Shown here in pieces: positions 1 through 11,281 of a DNA stretch of 64,000 bases. The notes under the pieces were generated by a model. The model worked only from the letters and a program-made list of their open reading frames with translations, ran no database searches and was not told where the DNA came from. Position numbers and translations under genes: made by a program. The stretch comes from Taiwanofungus camphoratus (taxonomy: Eukaryota; Basidiomycota; Agaricomycetes; Polyporales; Taiwanofungaceae): contig CP021227.1 of assembly GCA_003999685.1 (NCBI GenBank), positions 868,001-932,000 on the forward strand. Reading direction: 5' to 3'. Position 1 is the stretch's first letter, and every line of letters starts with the position of its first letter.

Positions 1-926
1 CTTGGCGTATACGGCAGATGGACGATGTATCCTTGCTGGAGGAAGGAGCCCCTTTATCGTTCTATATGACGTGCGTGCGGAAGTCCTGCTGAAGCGATTT
101 CGCACGTCGGATAATCTGAGCTTGGAGGGGACACAAGAATTCCTGGACAGCCGACGCATGACGGAGGCTGGCAATATTGACCTCATAGATGAGCGTGGGG
201 ATACGAGCGACGATGAAGTAAGAAGGGAACGAGACCAGGAGCTACCTGGGGCGCGAAGAGGCGATCTGGCAAAGAGGAGAGTGAAGGAGGAGGCAAGAAC
301 GACATGTGTACGATTCGCTCCGACAGGGCGTGCGTGGGCTGCAGCGACGACAGAAGGCCTTCTGATATACTCGCTCGACCAGAACGCAACATTTGACCCA
401 GTCGATCTTGCTGTGGAAGTGACTCCTCAATCTGTCTTGTCTCTTCTTTCCTCTCGTGCCTTCCTTCCTGCTTTGATCATGGCCTTCCGTCTGAATGAAC
501 GTGCTCTCATACACAAGGTGTTTACTGGCGTCCCGAGAGAAGACGTAGGTCTTGTGGTCAGGGGCTTGCCACAAGTGTATATAGGTGCGCTGGTGAGGTG
601 TCTTGCAGAGGCACTGGAAGGAAGCCCTCGTCTTGAGTTCGGGTTAGGTTGGGTGAGTGCGGTTCTGAAGATGCACGGACGCTACCTGAGGGACAGTGCT
701 GGCGAGCATGCGGGTGTTTTGAGAGCACTGCGGAAGGCACTGGGAGACTTTGAGGGGCTTGTGTCCAGGTTGTGAGTGTCAATCTTTGCTGTTCAAACAT
801 TCTGTTGATCTCGTTCTCTGCTCTAGATGTGAGGAGAATAATGCAACGCTTGAATACCTCATCGACCAGTTGAAGGTAAAGCGGACCATTGACGGTGATC
901 ATGACGTTGTGATGCAAGGGTCATAG
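1..926 (+). CDS. PWP2: PWP2/Utp1, UTP-B subunit of the SSU processome (3' part)
   Basis: C-terminal part of periodic tryptophan protein 2, a WD40 protein of the UTP-B complex that acts with U3 snoRNA in early 40S ribosome assembly in the nucleolus. The gene enters from the left edge, so its start and most WD repeats lie outside. Visible parts are a last WD-like segment (GGRSPFIVLYDVRAEVLLKR), the conserved stretch DNLSLEGTQEFLDSR, and an all-helical Utp12-type C-terminus with VFTGVPREDV. The exon ends at 771 and a 55-base intron (772-826, GTGAGT...CTAG) joins in frame to 827-926, which ends in a basic tail and TAG. Without the intron the ORF stops at once. Family assignment is firm; only the 3' end is seen. 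Confidence 0.93.
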
Positions 927-1473
927 AATGACGGACCCACTCGCGAGAATACATTACAAATAAAAGTATGGTACTGTATTGATACAATTAATCCTATGGT
1001 GATAACGCTGGGTCGTATGCCCGCGGGCGTTCCTGTCCTATGCCACGGTAGTTTATTTTATGGATGTAAGCGGAGAACCGTCCTTTCAAAACGGAGTATT
1101 GTAGGTATCACCCTAGCTTCTTAGATTTGATGTCGCTGGCTTCTGACCTGTCTAAGTATGTGTACAACAACGATCTCGAGTTCACTAGGGCCCTCTGCGC
1201 ACCATTCTCAAGTTACCATGGTTCACGTTCTGAGTCAACGTTGCAGACGGCTTCCGAATATGACTACCTCCCTCGGAATAAACACCTTCAATCAGGTGTA
1301 TCAGCCAATGAGGCGAACAATGTTCCTCCTACCTGTAACAGTCGCCTGTGAAAGGATTAATACATCACGAATGGATTGATCAACTGCGTTATTATACGTC
1401 AATCCGTAACATGTGAAGGGTTCGCAAGTGACTATTGAATGTCAAGTTGTGCTGGTTCGCCACTGGAGGTGTG
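927..1473. other. Intergenic, PWP2 to F-box-like gene
   Basis: AT-richer DNA between convergent genes. The overlapping short ORFs around 1127-1379 show no family resemblance and no splice logic. Nothing else seen. Confidence 0.6.
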
Positions 1474-2272
1474 TCAAAAACCGACACAATGAACGAGACT
1501 ATGACTATACTGACCTCCAAGAATTGGAGGCGCCATCAGGCGCTCGAGTCCTCCGAGCGATTTGAGTAGGGTATTGAAAGCCGATGGCCAAACACTTGAG
1601 TCTTGTTCTTCCAAGTAGATATCCCTGATCATGATACGCTGAATGGTCCGAGTAAATGGCGTAACAAGGAAGAAATGGCAAAAATCTGCCAATTTTTGTC
1701 CGCCGGTTAGACTTAGCTCTAGCATTTGCAGTCGTGGTCCACCAGCAGTGAGGTGACGAGCTACAGGTTGTCCGGGCGGCATTATCAAATCTGCACAGAC
1801 GAGGTGGGCGACCTGCGGGAGCCCACAAATGAGACGTCGCATATCGCGAAAAGTCCCAGATTTGCAACGGTACAGTCTAAGGTGTGTGCCGGGCAACGAG
1901 GCGAAAAAAGCTGGAATGAGGCCGTATCCGATCACTCCAATCGACATCACAGAATGCCAGCTCCATGACCCTTGGCAAACGACGCGCAAAGATGTGAGGT
2001 ACAATATGCACATAGGGTGCTCTCCTGTCCTCCCAGATGTCCAATTGCTGTAAAAGAGTCAAGTAGGACCACATCTGCGGGTCATGCAATATGTCCTGTT
2101 TCAAAGAATCGTATTGCAAGCGATTACGGAGGTCCAAACGAGGTGATAGATAACAGCGAGCACAAGGAAGCCAGGCGTGGGACACCAATGCACAATTGTA
2201 GAACGACAGGAAGTCATTCCATAGGAAGTCGACGATGTAGTCGACGAGTTCCTGTGGGAGGATAAGGATCAT
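1474..2272 (-). pseudogene. F-box-like protein with a frame break
   Basis: Reads from 2272 downwards. The first frame starts LPQELVDYIVDFLWND, typical of the short N-terminal F-box-like motif of the large basidiomycete F-box families, followed by CALVSHAWLPCARCYLSPRL. It runs to about 1910 and then hits a stop. The continuation characteristic of this family (HLRLYRCKSGTFRDMRRLI, then a leucine-rich stretch to about 1474) lies in another frame that overlaps it. The switch falls at a run of six A/T at 1904-1909, and removing one base restores one continuous protein of about 265 residues. It may be a decaying member of an expanded family, or a homopolymer sequencing error. Such proteins are presumed adaptors of SCF ubiquitin ligases; the target is unknown. 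The C-terminus is short for the family. Confidence 0.7.
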
Positions 2273-3297
2273 ATCAGTGCAGACTAGGAGTTTATGTCAA
2301 TATGGAGTGAGGTGACCGATGGCTGGAGACCAGCAACTGCTCCACTGGATAGCACCCACATATCTGGTTTGATTCGAGGCGGTACAGCCGTACGTGGATG
2401 GTCACTGCCGAGTGGGCACATCTTAGTTCAAATCACAGCCCCCCGACTAGGGCGCTCTGAGCGAGTGCCAATAACAACGTCGAGTGATCGGACGAGCGAT
2501 CAGAATAAAGTCAGCCCAGAAACGCAGACTGCCACAGGTGATTGTAAGTATTTGTGGGAAAGGAGAGGTGCTACAGCGGTGAAGGGAAAATCTAGGATTT
2601 GGCGATATCCTAGCGGAAGTGGGTGTGAGAAATTTGGGAGTATACATTGAGCTCGAAGGGAGCCGCTCGCTCGCGCGATCTTCCAAATACATGCTGCGTT
2701 TCTCTGCAGCTTAGCAGTCAGTCTACAAGTGTATGATGATGAAACGACCTCCAATGATCGGGCCTTCAAGTAGAATCGCACTTGTGCATCAAAGCCAAAC
2801 GCGGGAAACAGCTTTGCCAGTTTTCGGGTGCGGTGTCAAATCTGCCAGTCGAAAGTACGTACGGCGTACATAGTAGCGGTTAGTAGAGTATCGCTGAATG
2901 CTCTCGCACCCGTCGTGACCTTTCCCAGACCTTGCAATCTTACCTCATAAGGAGTAGCTGATCTAGTATTTTCAGTCAGGTTTGTGCGATCTCCGCAATG
3001 GTTATACAATAAAGCACAAGGCAAGGGCCAGCAAGTAGGAAATGAACTATCAGGTCATCTGTGTCGCGTTAGATAGTCTCGTTTTTGCAGAGCCATCAGA
3101 AAGCCGAAAAAAAAACAGCTGAGTCTTGGTGATACATGAGTATAAGATAACAAATTCCATGAAGCTTGGGAATAGTGCGAACTAAACAGCGAACCAGGAC
3201 CACAGCGCAGAGACGCGTACGCGAATTCACGTGAGGCTAAAACGCCACTTCCCCGTTCCAACTTCCCAGCGACCCCGTTTTAGGCGTTGAACACGGT
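2273..3297. other. Gene-poor stretch
   Basis: About 1 kb without a supportable gene. The minus ORFs at 2447-2781 have no recognisable domain and no good splice partners. Confidence 0.5.
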
Positions 3298-3525
3298 TCA
3301 GGCCTCAACGTTATCCTCAGGCTTGAGCGTTTCGAGTTCACCCCATCCGAGTCCAGAGAACAAGTCGAATCTGTGCGCTAGTTCTTCACCCCAAACAACA
3401 CAGCATCTTTCATCTATCAATTTAAGCACTGCTTTCTCGAAGCCGCTTGTTCGAGATTCTTCGATCTCGAGGGCTACAGAGCAAGTCAATTCCATATCAT
3501 CCATTGACCAGAACGCCATCGGCAT
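3298..3525 (-). CDS. Small hypothetical protein, possible 3' exon
   Basis: An open frame of 75 codons, not recognised. Its composition is protein-like: acidic, with alternating hydrophobics and segments such as FEKAVLKLIDERCCVVWGEE and FDLFSGLGWGELE. The frame stays open upstream to about 3567, where a TTCAG acceptor occurs on this strand, so it may be the last exon of a slightly longer gene whose first exon is not identified. It is divergent from STN1 (start 3617). The overlapping plus-strand ORF (3287-3565) is serine-rich low-complexity and looks like its shadow. Confidence 0.35.
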   Translation of the reverse strand: MPMAFWSMDDMELTCSVALEIEESRTSGFEKAVLKLIDERCCVVWGEELAHRFDLFSGLGWGELETLKPEDNVEA

Positions 3526-3616
3526 ATCTCTACGAAGGAGCTCGTATACGCCTTGCGACGAATAAGCTGAAGATCACAAATAATTGCAAGTTGATTGTTT
3601 CTAGTAAGAACGCTGC

Positions 3617-6409
3617 ATGAGTTTTACGTCCACCATCCCCGCAACGTCCAACGCCAAGAAGATCGAGCGCACCACGTCCCTGCTTTTGTCCCCTTCAAAG
3701 CGGAGGCGCATTGAATCATTACCCGATACTCGGGTAGAGACTAGTCCTTCAAAGGCATCAGAGTCACCTTGCGCACTTCCTAGGACCGATAATGCATCTG
3801 TCTCAATTGACGCAACGGCTCACAGACCAGCAGAGGTCTGGAAATGGACTCTGACGCGGGACGCCGTCGCGCCATGTTTCTCGAAGGACGTGTTTGAGAT
3901 GCGCGAGAGCGGCGTCAAAGGTACGCCCCTTTCCCACCTGTTCGCTTGTGCACCCTTGGTAAGTGCCAAATTAATCTGTGTTGGGATGGCTAGAGGCGGA
4001 ATTCTTTTGGCTCGGACGTGTTCCATGCCGGACTGTGCTACTGGTCGGAATTCTTGTTGGTGTGCAAGTGTATGAACAACGGACCATCTACTCCTGTATG
4101 TCTATTTGCATTGCCCAAAATGACATTGATTACAGCGACGCCTTGTTTAGTGGACGATGGAACGGCGGTCATAGAGTGTCTACTTCGCCATCCTACCCCG
4201 AATACGACACAGTTGGTCTCAGCGAAAGCCAGGGGCAAGTCCAGCACTACAAAGCCGTCTTCTACATGCACCTCCGCCAATAGTCCACCTTACAAGCGTC
4301 CGCTATCCACAGGGCATCCCACCTTCAAGTCGCAAATTTCATCTCCACTAAAACCTGTTGCACAGGTTGGCGCGTCTGTACGCATACAGGGGCGTGTCGT
4401 GAAGAGAGGCGATAATCGTGTGATCTTGATAAACGAGATAGGTGAGTATCGGGATTTTTGACATGTAGAAGTGGGAAAGCAATGGAAGAAGTAGTTGTAT
4501 ATTATATTGCTGTCCTTCACGCACCTATGTCTCGGTACTCGTTACCCAAAATCCATGCCTAGATAGCAGGCAAGGCTTGAGATACTTCACGTCTGTCATC
4601 TTTCTCTTCATCTACAGTTATGATCATCTAATTTTCACTCAAATTCTGACTAATTGGCCCCTTTACCATCCAAAGTGCCTTGCAAATCGTCAAACGACGA
4701 GCCCAGGCATTGGCTCGCCGTCCTCAAGCTTCACCGCGCGTCCTACTTCGCCACGCACCTTGGCCCATTTATCATACCTGTTCCCGCTCCCACAAGTTGT
4801 AGTCCGGCCAAAGGCAGCAGTTGCTCTCCAACGAAGAGTACTGACACTCCCAGAAAGAACACTAGTTCTGTAACCAATGTAAGGACACGCACGACCGCGG
4901 CGGAACTTGGCATGAAAGAACCACAGACGCCCTCATCTTGTCGATCTTCTTCTGTGGACGGCTCACCGTCGTCTGTTACTTCGTCTAGTGCAAGGAGCAG
5001 TCATGCTGAGGTGAGATTCATAAGAGATCTGTTATGTTCTGCACTTCGGTTCTTGAAATGTCTTTGGACCGACGCTCTAGATTCATCTTACTTATGCGAT
5101 CCTTTCTTACATCGTCGTTGTCGCTGTTTTTTTTTTTCCTGTTTACTCTCGTTTCTCCTCTGTGATGTCATATCTGTTTCGTTGACACTTCTGTCAACAG
5201 TCTCCACCGCGCTTGCGGCATCCATTGCGTCTGCACACCCGCGACCTGACAGCAAACACATTCCGCATATATCTCAAGCACTACATGGACCAAGCCTCAT
5301 CTGTCGATTCACAGTCATACTTTCGATCATGCTCGAGATCCGTATCCCCTTCTCCCCCATCGCGTACAATCCGCACTGCCGCCGCCATTGGCTCATCTCT
5401 TAACAACGTCCGAGTAAACCCCGCAGATACGTCTGAGACTCCCCGAAAGCATAAAACCGCTTCCCGTATTTTCAACACCCCTTTGGGTGAGGAGGCCGCA
5501 GGCGAGCGAACCCCTCGCCCCTTGCACATCCGAAGGCGCGTCGATGTCATGGAGGGTGAAGTAGACCGTACGCCTCGTAGGCACGTACAACCAGACTTCT
5601 TCCATGACGTATCTCTGGCAAATACAGAATCAAACAAGCACGAGCTAGACGGTTCCGCGCAATCATTATACGGCTTTAATCTATCCTACCTCCGGCGTGT
5701 CCCCGAGCTAGCAGCACTGGCACGGCGGGTGGTAGACGCCGAGGGGCGCAGGCGAGCACGAGAAGAACGCAAGCGCATGGGTGCGGACTCTACGCTGGGC
5801 AGCGGCAAAGCAGGTGGGAGTACCGGAAAGAGGGATAAATTGAAGGAGCGGGAACCTAGGACCGCGAAAGTGAAGCGCCTCTTCCGTTTCGCAATAAGGC
5901 AGTTGTATGAAGAGGGGAGTATCGTGCTGTGGGACGGGCCTGTGCGCCCGCTGCCTGCATTTCCGTCAGAGATAAGAGAAGTCTCTGATAGTCTGTGGAG
6001 GTCGAACATAGGTAGCAGCACCGCATTATCAGAGGGTAGTTCTATAAATCAGGAGAGTGAAGCGGAGGATGACGAGCTGAGTGACCCTCATCCTGGAGAA
6101 GAATCTTATATCCCGCTGACACCGGCTTACTTCGCAAGTGTGGTCGAGCAGGCTATCACAGACATTATGGCGCGTACGACTACTTATGGCTCCAAGCAGA
6201 AACCACGGTCTAAGGCCGATCCCAGCGCACTGTTGCAGCCACCTGCTCCCCCGCCAGGTCCAACGTCTGCAGAGATCCTTGCGTGGCTACATCGTGATGC
6301 ACGTTGGGCACGTGTGGGAGACTGGGCGGTGAAGGAGGCGTTGGAGTGGGCAAAGAGCAGAGAGAGAGTATGGTGCATAGGAAATGGACGGTGGGAGCTA
6401 TGCGAATGA
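3617..6409 (+). CDS. STN1: Stn1, OB-fold subunit of the telomere CST complex
   Basis: Five exons: 3617-3920, 3994-4095, 4151-4441, 4676-5010, 5201-6409, giving 746 aa. An N-terminal OB fold spans roughly residues 70-260. It begins around CFSKDVFEMRES, continues over the first intron into FFWLGRVPCRTVLLVGILVG, then VDDGTAVIECLLRHP, and ends near EPRHWLAVLKLH. A long low-complexity linker follows, with a C-terminal winged-helix-like part from about residue 450 (KVKRLFRFAIRQLYEEGSIV; SAEILAWLHRDARWARVGDW). Known role: with Ctc1/Cdc13 and Ten1 it binds telomeric single-stranded DNA and recruits polymerase alpha for C-strand fill-in. The first three borders are fixed by OB-fold continuity. Introns 3 and 4 (234 and 190 bases) are long for this window and could hide a small exon. 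The linker makes it longer than yeast Stn1. Confidence 0.85.
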
Positions 6410-6754
6410 GACCCAACCGTGATATGAAGCGGTTTTAGAATTGACAGCGAGTCCATCGTCAGAGAATACTCACTTATAATGCTTCATTGTTGATCTACGT
6501 TTGAGGAGTGTCATCTCGAACTTGCGATGTGCATTCTCTCAAGGCTTCATGCACATGAATAGTGAATTTTGGGACTCACTTCAAATATCTCTGTCACGGC
6601 CTACGATAACGATGACGGTACGGGCATGCATAATAAGTAATACAAGCGCACTAGAACTAACTGTATATTACACTGCAAGAACCTACAAACACGTAGTATT
6701 TATAGCATGTTGGTGCGCCGAAAATCGCTCAAGAAACAAGCACGCATCAATGGA
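6410..6754. other. Convergent intergenic region, STN1/YRA1
   Basis: 345 bases between the 3' ends of two converging genes. AT-rich, no ORF or repeat of note. Confidence 0.6.
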
Positions 6755-7711
6755 TCAGGCCATCTCGACATCTCCATCTGCTTGAGCAGCCACTGGTGAC
6801 GGCGCCGACTTGTCATCCTTCATGAAAGTATCAAGCTCCATGTCGAGTTCCTCTTGTGTTTTGGGCTTCTTGGGTACTCGGCCGGCGCCACGGTTTCTCG
6901 TCCTGATAGGGCCAGGTCCGCTTTTGCTGTGGTCAACATTTTGTATATGATGAGTTTCCAAGACGAAAGATAGCAACGCACGCGGCAGTAGTAGTCTGCG
7001 GTTTAGACTCATTGCGACTCAAGCGATCGAGGAGAGGCGGCTTCTGTATTCGGTTAATAAGTGATGCCGGGGAGCTCACGTTCCGTCGAGCGCTCCTTGG
7101 TTGAGGTGGAGGAGTATGGAACGCAATTGACATGGGTTGTCCTAAAAGCAATTCACGAGCAGCCATCCGTAAATGTCACAATAACGCGCAATGATGAGAA
7201 GCGGAGCGGTTACCCTTCGCAAGCTTTCCATCGAAGCGTGTCTTCGCCGCGGCTGCCTCCGCGGGAGTTTCGAATGAGATGATAGCTACACCGGACGATC
7301 GTCCGCTGCGGTCGTACTTAAGGGCGAACAAATTGGGCGAAAGGGGTCGGGATCGGTGTCTCTCAGGTGAACGCGGTGCACTCGGAGTTTCGTACCCTGA
7401 TTAATGGCTCACGAACTAGCGTGCCAACTTGTCCAAAGATTTGCTGGAAAAGTGTATGAGCGTCAACGATAAGCGCTGAGAGATTTGGAACAAAAGGAGC
7501 AGCTTACAGTAAGGTCTTTGGGTGTCAACTCATAGTGCAGGTTTGAGACAATAAGTCTAGAACTTGAGCTTGTTGAGGCCACGTTTCCATTAAGAGCTAC
7601 TCCAGGTATTTCCGGAGCTTTGTCATGCAGCCATTCACCTGCTGAACCCCGAGGACGGGGGGCAGGTCGCTGTGAACGTAAGACGCCATTCAACGTCTGC
7701 GGCTCCCTCAT
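6755..7711 (-). CDS. YRA1: YRA1/ALYREF-like mRNA export adaptor
   Basis: Five exons on the minus strand: 7711-7508, 7443-7396, 7316-7214, 7141-6982, 6926-6755, giving 228 aa. One RRM lies at about residues 52-125. It opens RLIVSNLHYELTPKDLT, continues IFGQVGTLVREPLIR and YDRSGRSSGVAIISFETP, and ends GQPMSIAFHTPPP. The C-terminus has an Arg/Gly linker and the REF tail KKPKTQEELDMELDTFM, diagnostic of the ALY/REF family. Known role: couples transcription and splicing to nuclear mRNA export by recruiting the Mex67-type receptor. The RRM is split over four exons, all joining in phase. The start is the least certain point: ATG 7711 is the first in-frame Met of the exon, but the N-terminal UAP56-binding motif of the family is not visible, so an upstream exon may exist. 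Confidence 0.86.
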
Positions 7712-9003
7712 TGACAAGTCTAGACACTGACACTGTACGGCTTTTTGGTCCTGTTCATGAGTATAGCAGTGAAAGATGATAATCCAGAAAAGATGGAAGA
7801 AATGTGTGCGATAGCTGTGTCTTTGCAGCCTAAAGGTCGTCGTGGTCGAAAGGGTCGCGACGCAAACGCAAAAGGCGCAAATTTTAAGCGGAGAATAACC
7901 TATAACAATGTCTGACAAAAAAGGAAAGTCTTCAAATTCGCCGTCTACAAAGCTGTACCGTCTTTGCCCAAAGGCCTTATATTTTCACACTCATCACCGA
8001 GTATATGCAACGAAGTTCTATTTTGTCCTCACGCCAATCACAAACCGTTATCTTATTCTCTTTTTTTGCTGGAGTTCAGATTGGATACGCTCTATCAATA
8101 CTTCCGCACATTGTCATTTCCTTGTACCACCGTGCACACCACGGAGGCTGAATTTGGACCTTTCAGCGTATGAAATGGTCCTTCCGTACGATTTATGATT
8201 CGGGTTGAGTGTCCAATTTTAAACCATTCTAACGATGCGCGGATTGGACAAATTTTGACCACTGAGCCCAGCCAAAACGGCCGAAAGTCATAATTATATG
8301 GCTGAATTTTTGTACCTTCGACCCAGCGGCTTAACGTACTGATTGCAAGTATTTCAAGACTAAATTAGTTCATCTTACGGACGAAAGAACGCATCAATTT
8401 AGGCCGTTATGGCGTGCACAGTGTACCTACACGTAAGGTAGTAGTAAATTTGTGATCTCGTCTGGCCTGAAAACTGTTGATATACATGATATATGCACTA
8501 CATGTCGAAATACAAACGGTGAAAATCAATCAGTCGTCCCGCATTTGATTACGAACAGGTAATGGAAATGTGGGTTAAAGGGCTATAATAAATAGCAGCA
8601 GCCTCTTCTCTGACTTCAGCTTAGTGTCATTGATAGTCGCAGGCCAGCAAGAGATTCCGCAGCGATAAAGTCGTATTACGTTCGTCTGATTCGCACCCCA
8701 TAAGACCATGATGGCTACAGATTTCTGGGTCCAACAGATGAATTTGAAAGGGCGATATCCGCGGGAAGAAAGGTGCTGAGTGCTCTCGACTTTCAGAGCC
8801 TCCCAGGGGTTAAGATGCTGATATTAAAGTAATGGCGGTGAGTCGGAGCACGCCCGTCTCAATATATGGTTCTCCAGCTTCTCCGTATCGTGACAAATGT
8901 AAAGATCGTTCATCAAGTGATCTTCTCATGATGAAATGAATACTATAGTGTCAATGTAAAGGCCTGGCATAATCCAGCCCGTCAGAGGAGGGAGCCAATC
9001 CTC
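7712..9003. other. Gene-poor stretch upstream of YRA1
   Basis: 1.3 kb without a supportable gene. The first 200 bases may hold the missing 5' exon and promoter of YRA1. From about 8200 to 8990 the DNA is AT-rich with no ORF over 60 codons. Confidence 0.5.
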
Positions 9004-9875
9004 CTAATAGTCACAATCTCGCCAGAGATACGAATAGGACCGTTGGAATTTGTTCGGAGGAGGTGGAGAACATGAAGGAAAACGTGACACATCGCTGTTT
9101 GCTCTCACCGATGCGACCCTGTCGCTGTAAAAGGGAGTTCCTTCACGTTGAGAAGGCGAGTTGTCATGTGATACCTTGAACATTGAAGAGTGGAATGACA
9201 AAGAGAGAGAAGACTGTGACAAGGCTGCGGGCGATTGAGGGCGGGGAGGCGGCTGAGGGCGAGGAGGCGACTGAGGGCGAGGGGGGGACTGAGGGCGAGG
9301 GGGCGACTGAGGGCAGGGGGTTGAGTCACCCAGCTTTTCTATTACATTATCTGAAGCCAAAAGTAGATCCTCAGGTAGGAGAGGGAGAGAGTGCTGATGA
9401 ACTTGATGGGAGGATAACTGTGAGCGCGCCGCATAACGAAAAGCATAGGCAGCATCTTCAAGTTGGACACCAAAGGCATCTAAACTTTGGTAGCAAGACG
9501 ATGGCAGATCAGCTCCCTCAAATAAGCTGAGTATCTCCCGCAATTGAGGCGTAAGTACGTCAATCTTTTGCTTCAGTAGTATTGACTTCTGTTCTGGTGT
9601 GAGATCCGGAGCGCTCGCTTTCGAGGGCGTCTGGTAAATGTTGCCTTGTGAGTGATAGCTTAAGTGTGCATGGAGTGGAAGCGCACGATAGGATACACCT
9701 GTGAGGGGGTTGTGTCGCAGCACTCTACTTCTTCAGCGAGACAGTCAGGAATGACCGAATCCATCCATGAGTTTATGGAATATCGAAGCGCTTGAGATGA
9801 GGGCAGCGATTTACAATCAAACACGTTTTGCTCATTTTTATCGTGAGGAACGTTGAGGAGTTTATTCATGGTCAT
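9004..9875 (-). CDS. Hypothetical protein with PQSPPR repeats
   Basis: Two exons, 9875-9699 and 9630-9004, joined by a 68-base intron (GTGTAT donor, TACCAG acceptor, phase 0), giving 267 aa. The splice merges two overlapping frames into DTTPSQ-TPSKASAPDL. No family recognised. Visible parts are an N-terminal half with helical stretches (LTPEQKSILLKQKIDVLTP; LRYSINSWMDSVIPDCLAEE), then a run of about five PQSPPR-type hexapeptides coded by an 18-base minisatellite (about 9225-9315), then a serine-rich tail. Proline/serine runs of this kind often mediate SH3 or WW contacts, but that is only a guess. It is divergent from the KEN-box gene with 471 bases between. The start could be ATG 9875 or 9869. 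Confidence 0.5.
9225..9315. repeat. Coding minisatellite, 18-base unit
   Basis: GC-rich imperfect repeats of the form GGGCGAGGnGGnGACTGA on the plus strand, coding Pro-Gln-Ser-Pro-Pro-Arg units on the minus strand. About four to five copies. Likely variable in copy number between strains. Confidence 0.75.
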
Positions 9876-10346
9876 TTTGGAATGGGAGTGGCAATTAGAT
9901 ATGCGGGAGGTCGGATACCGCAGGTGTGCCCTTTCGAAAGGAGATTATCACTTTTATATCTGGCAGCCAGCCACTTGCCAGCTGGAGGAGACAATGAGAG
10001 AGTGGCCAATTGCCAAAACTAGGCCAGCCAAAGCGTCGGGAAGCAGGGGGCGAGCGTGGCTGGCCTCGCGCCATCCAGTAAGACGCGTCGGACGCGTCGC
10101 GCATATGACCGAATTCATCTCCAGGCTGGCCTCATTGTGTGGCAGCGTGGCTGTCGGAGTGGCGGAGCTCTAATACGGGAGCCTAAAGACTCGCCACCGA
10201 TACCTCGTTCCTCCTCATCATCGACGGTCTGCACGGGACACCCTCCACCGCCCACAGCGCGCGCACTCTATTTCTTGGTTCATATCACTCCGTCACTATC
10301 TTCTTACTCTCTTCCCAAAATTAAAACTTGCCAACTCTCCGACATC
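9876..10346. promoter_or_regulatory. Bidirectional promoter region
   Basis: 471 bases between two divergent start codons (9875 minus, 10347 plus), so promoter function is inferred from position. The open frame from 10056 into the KEN-box gene has no Met before 10347 that fits the start context. A pyrimidine-rich stretch (about 10290-10320) directly precedes the 10347 start. Confidence 0.4.
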
Positions 10347-11281
10347 ATGACCACTACTGCTCGCAGTTTTGTTGTGTTCAGAGATGACACACCTTCCTCC
10401 CCTTCGAAATCCCATATTTCTGACGAGGAGGATACTTCACTTGTCGTGACCGCCGTGGCTGCTCCGCATTCTGGGCCCGCTTTGGTTTTCTGCCCCGACA
10501 AGGAGAACATCAACCCCCTTACGGGTCTTCGGGCGAATACAGAGCAAACCGCAAAGAAGCGTAAGACTGGTGTTCTGGCGACCAAGTTACATGTTCCTCC
10601 TCCAAGTAAGAAGGCGAAGGAGTCAAAGGACTCGAAGAAGCGGGGTACATTGTCTTCTTCGGCATCCGTTTCGAAGATAAGGGCTGCTGGGGAGAAGAAG
10701 CCCAAGCGTGCGCAGGCCTCAAGGAGGAATGGCGCGTCATCGGGTCGCGCGCGTAGGTCCCCGTCGTTGCCGAGAGTTGCGGAAGAAACGGACATGGAGA
10801 AAGAGCGGGAACAGGAACGAATAGCACAGGCAGTAGTCGATGCGAGATGCTACGAACTCACTGTCATGCCCTTGGCTGATTTATCCAAGGCTTATGAACA
10901 AGCTCCTGCTCTTGACGAGACGCATATCTCTACCCCAGAAGCGGTGAAGGGACCTGAAATGGAGCATAAGGTTCGTTGTGTCTGACAAGTCACTCAGTTC
11001 GACATCCCTTAAATCCCCTTTCTTAGGAACAATTGGTAGAATCGGCAGAGGGTGCACCCTCTCCTTCCTCGTCTCCCCGGAGGGGAGCGCTCCCTTCCCC
11101 TGTTCGCTCGTCTCCAATTCTCACGCAGGAAGGGATGGCGATCTTCTCTACCCCCGAGCGCAAGCGTATTTATTCTGCATTCACTTTTTCCTCGCCGTCC
11201 TCGTCGGGTGTCCGCTACGCTACTGTGAGGGGCTCCAGCGTTGACCAATTCTCTGATCCCGACTTTGAGCCCCGGCTCTGA
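10347..11281 (+). CDS. Unknown basic protein with KEN box
   Basis: Two exons, 10347-10970 and 11027-11281, phase 0, giving 292 aa. No domain recognised. Residues 1-50 carry SFVVFRDDTP. A perfect KEN box sits at about residue 52 in CPDKENINPLTG, followed by a long Lys/Arg-rich stretch with NLS-like clusters (KKRKTG, PSKKAKES, KKPKRAQ), a short helical part (MPLADLSKAYEQA), a minimal RxxL (RGAL), and a C-terminal segment STPERKRIYSAFTFS. KEN-xxP is the classical APC/C-Cdc20/Cdh1 degradation signal, and basic nuclear KEN proteins include securins, Sgo/Sororin types and others. The sequence does not show which, if any, this is. The start is the first Met of the frame after a pyrimidine-rich leader. 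The donor (AAG/GTTCGT) is weak but keeps phase. Confidence 0.72.

Noticed and set aside
3287-3565. Plus-strand ORF of 92 codons
   Set aside because: Serine-rich low-complexity translation opposite a more protein-like minus frame; no domain and no splice partner.
3959-3995. GTAAGT donor for the first STN1 intron
   Set aside because: It would make a 37-base intron; the GTACGC donor at 3921 gives a 73-base intron and a smoother OB-fold sequence.
9183-9530. Plus-strand ORF rich in Glu-Gly repeats
   Set aside because: Product of reading the PQSPPR minisatellite on the other strand.
10304-10795. Minus-strand ORF of 163 codons
   Set aside because: Fully antisense to the KEN-box gene's first exon, whose codon pattern and splice join are convincing; taken as a shadow.
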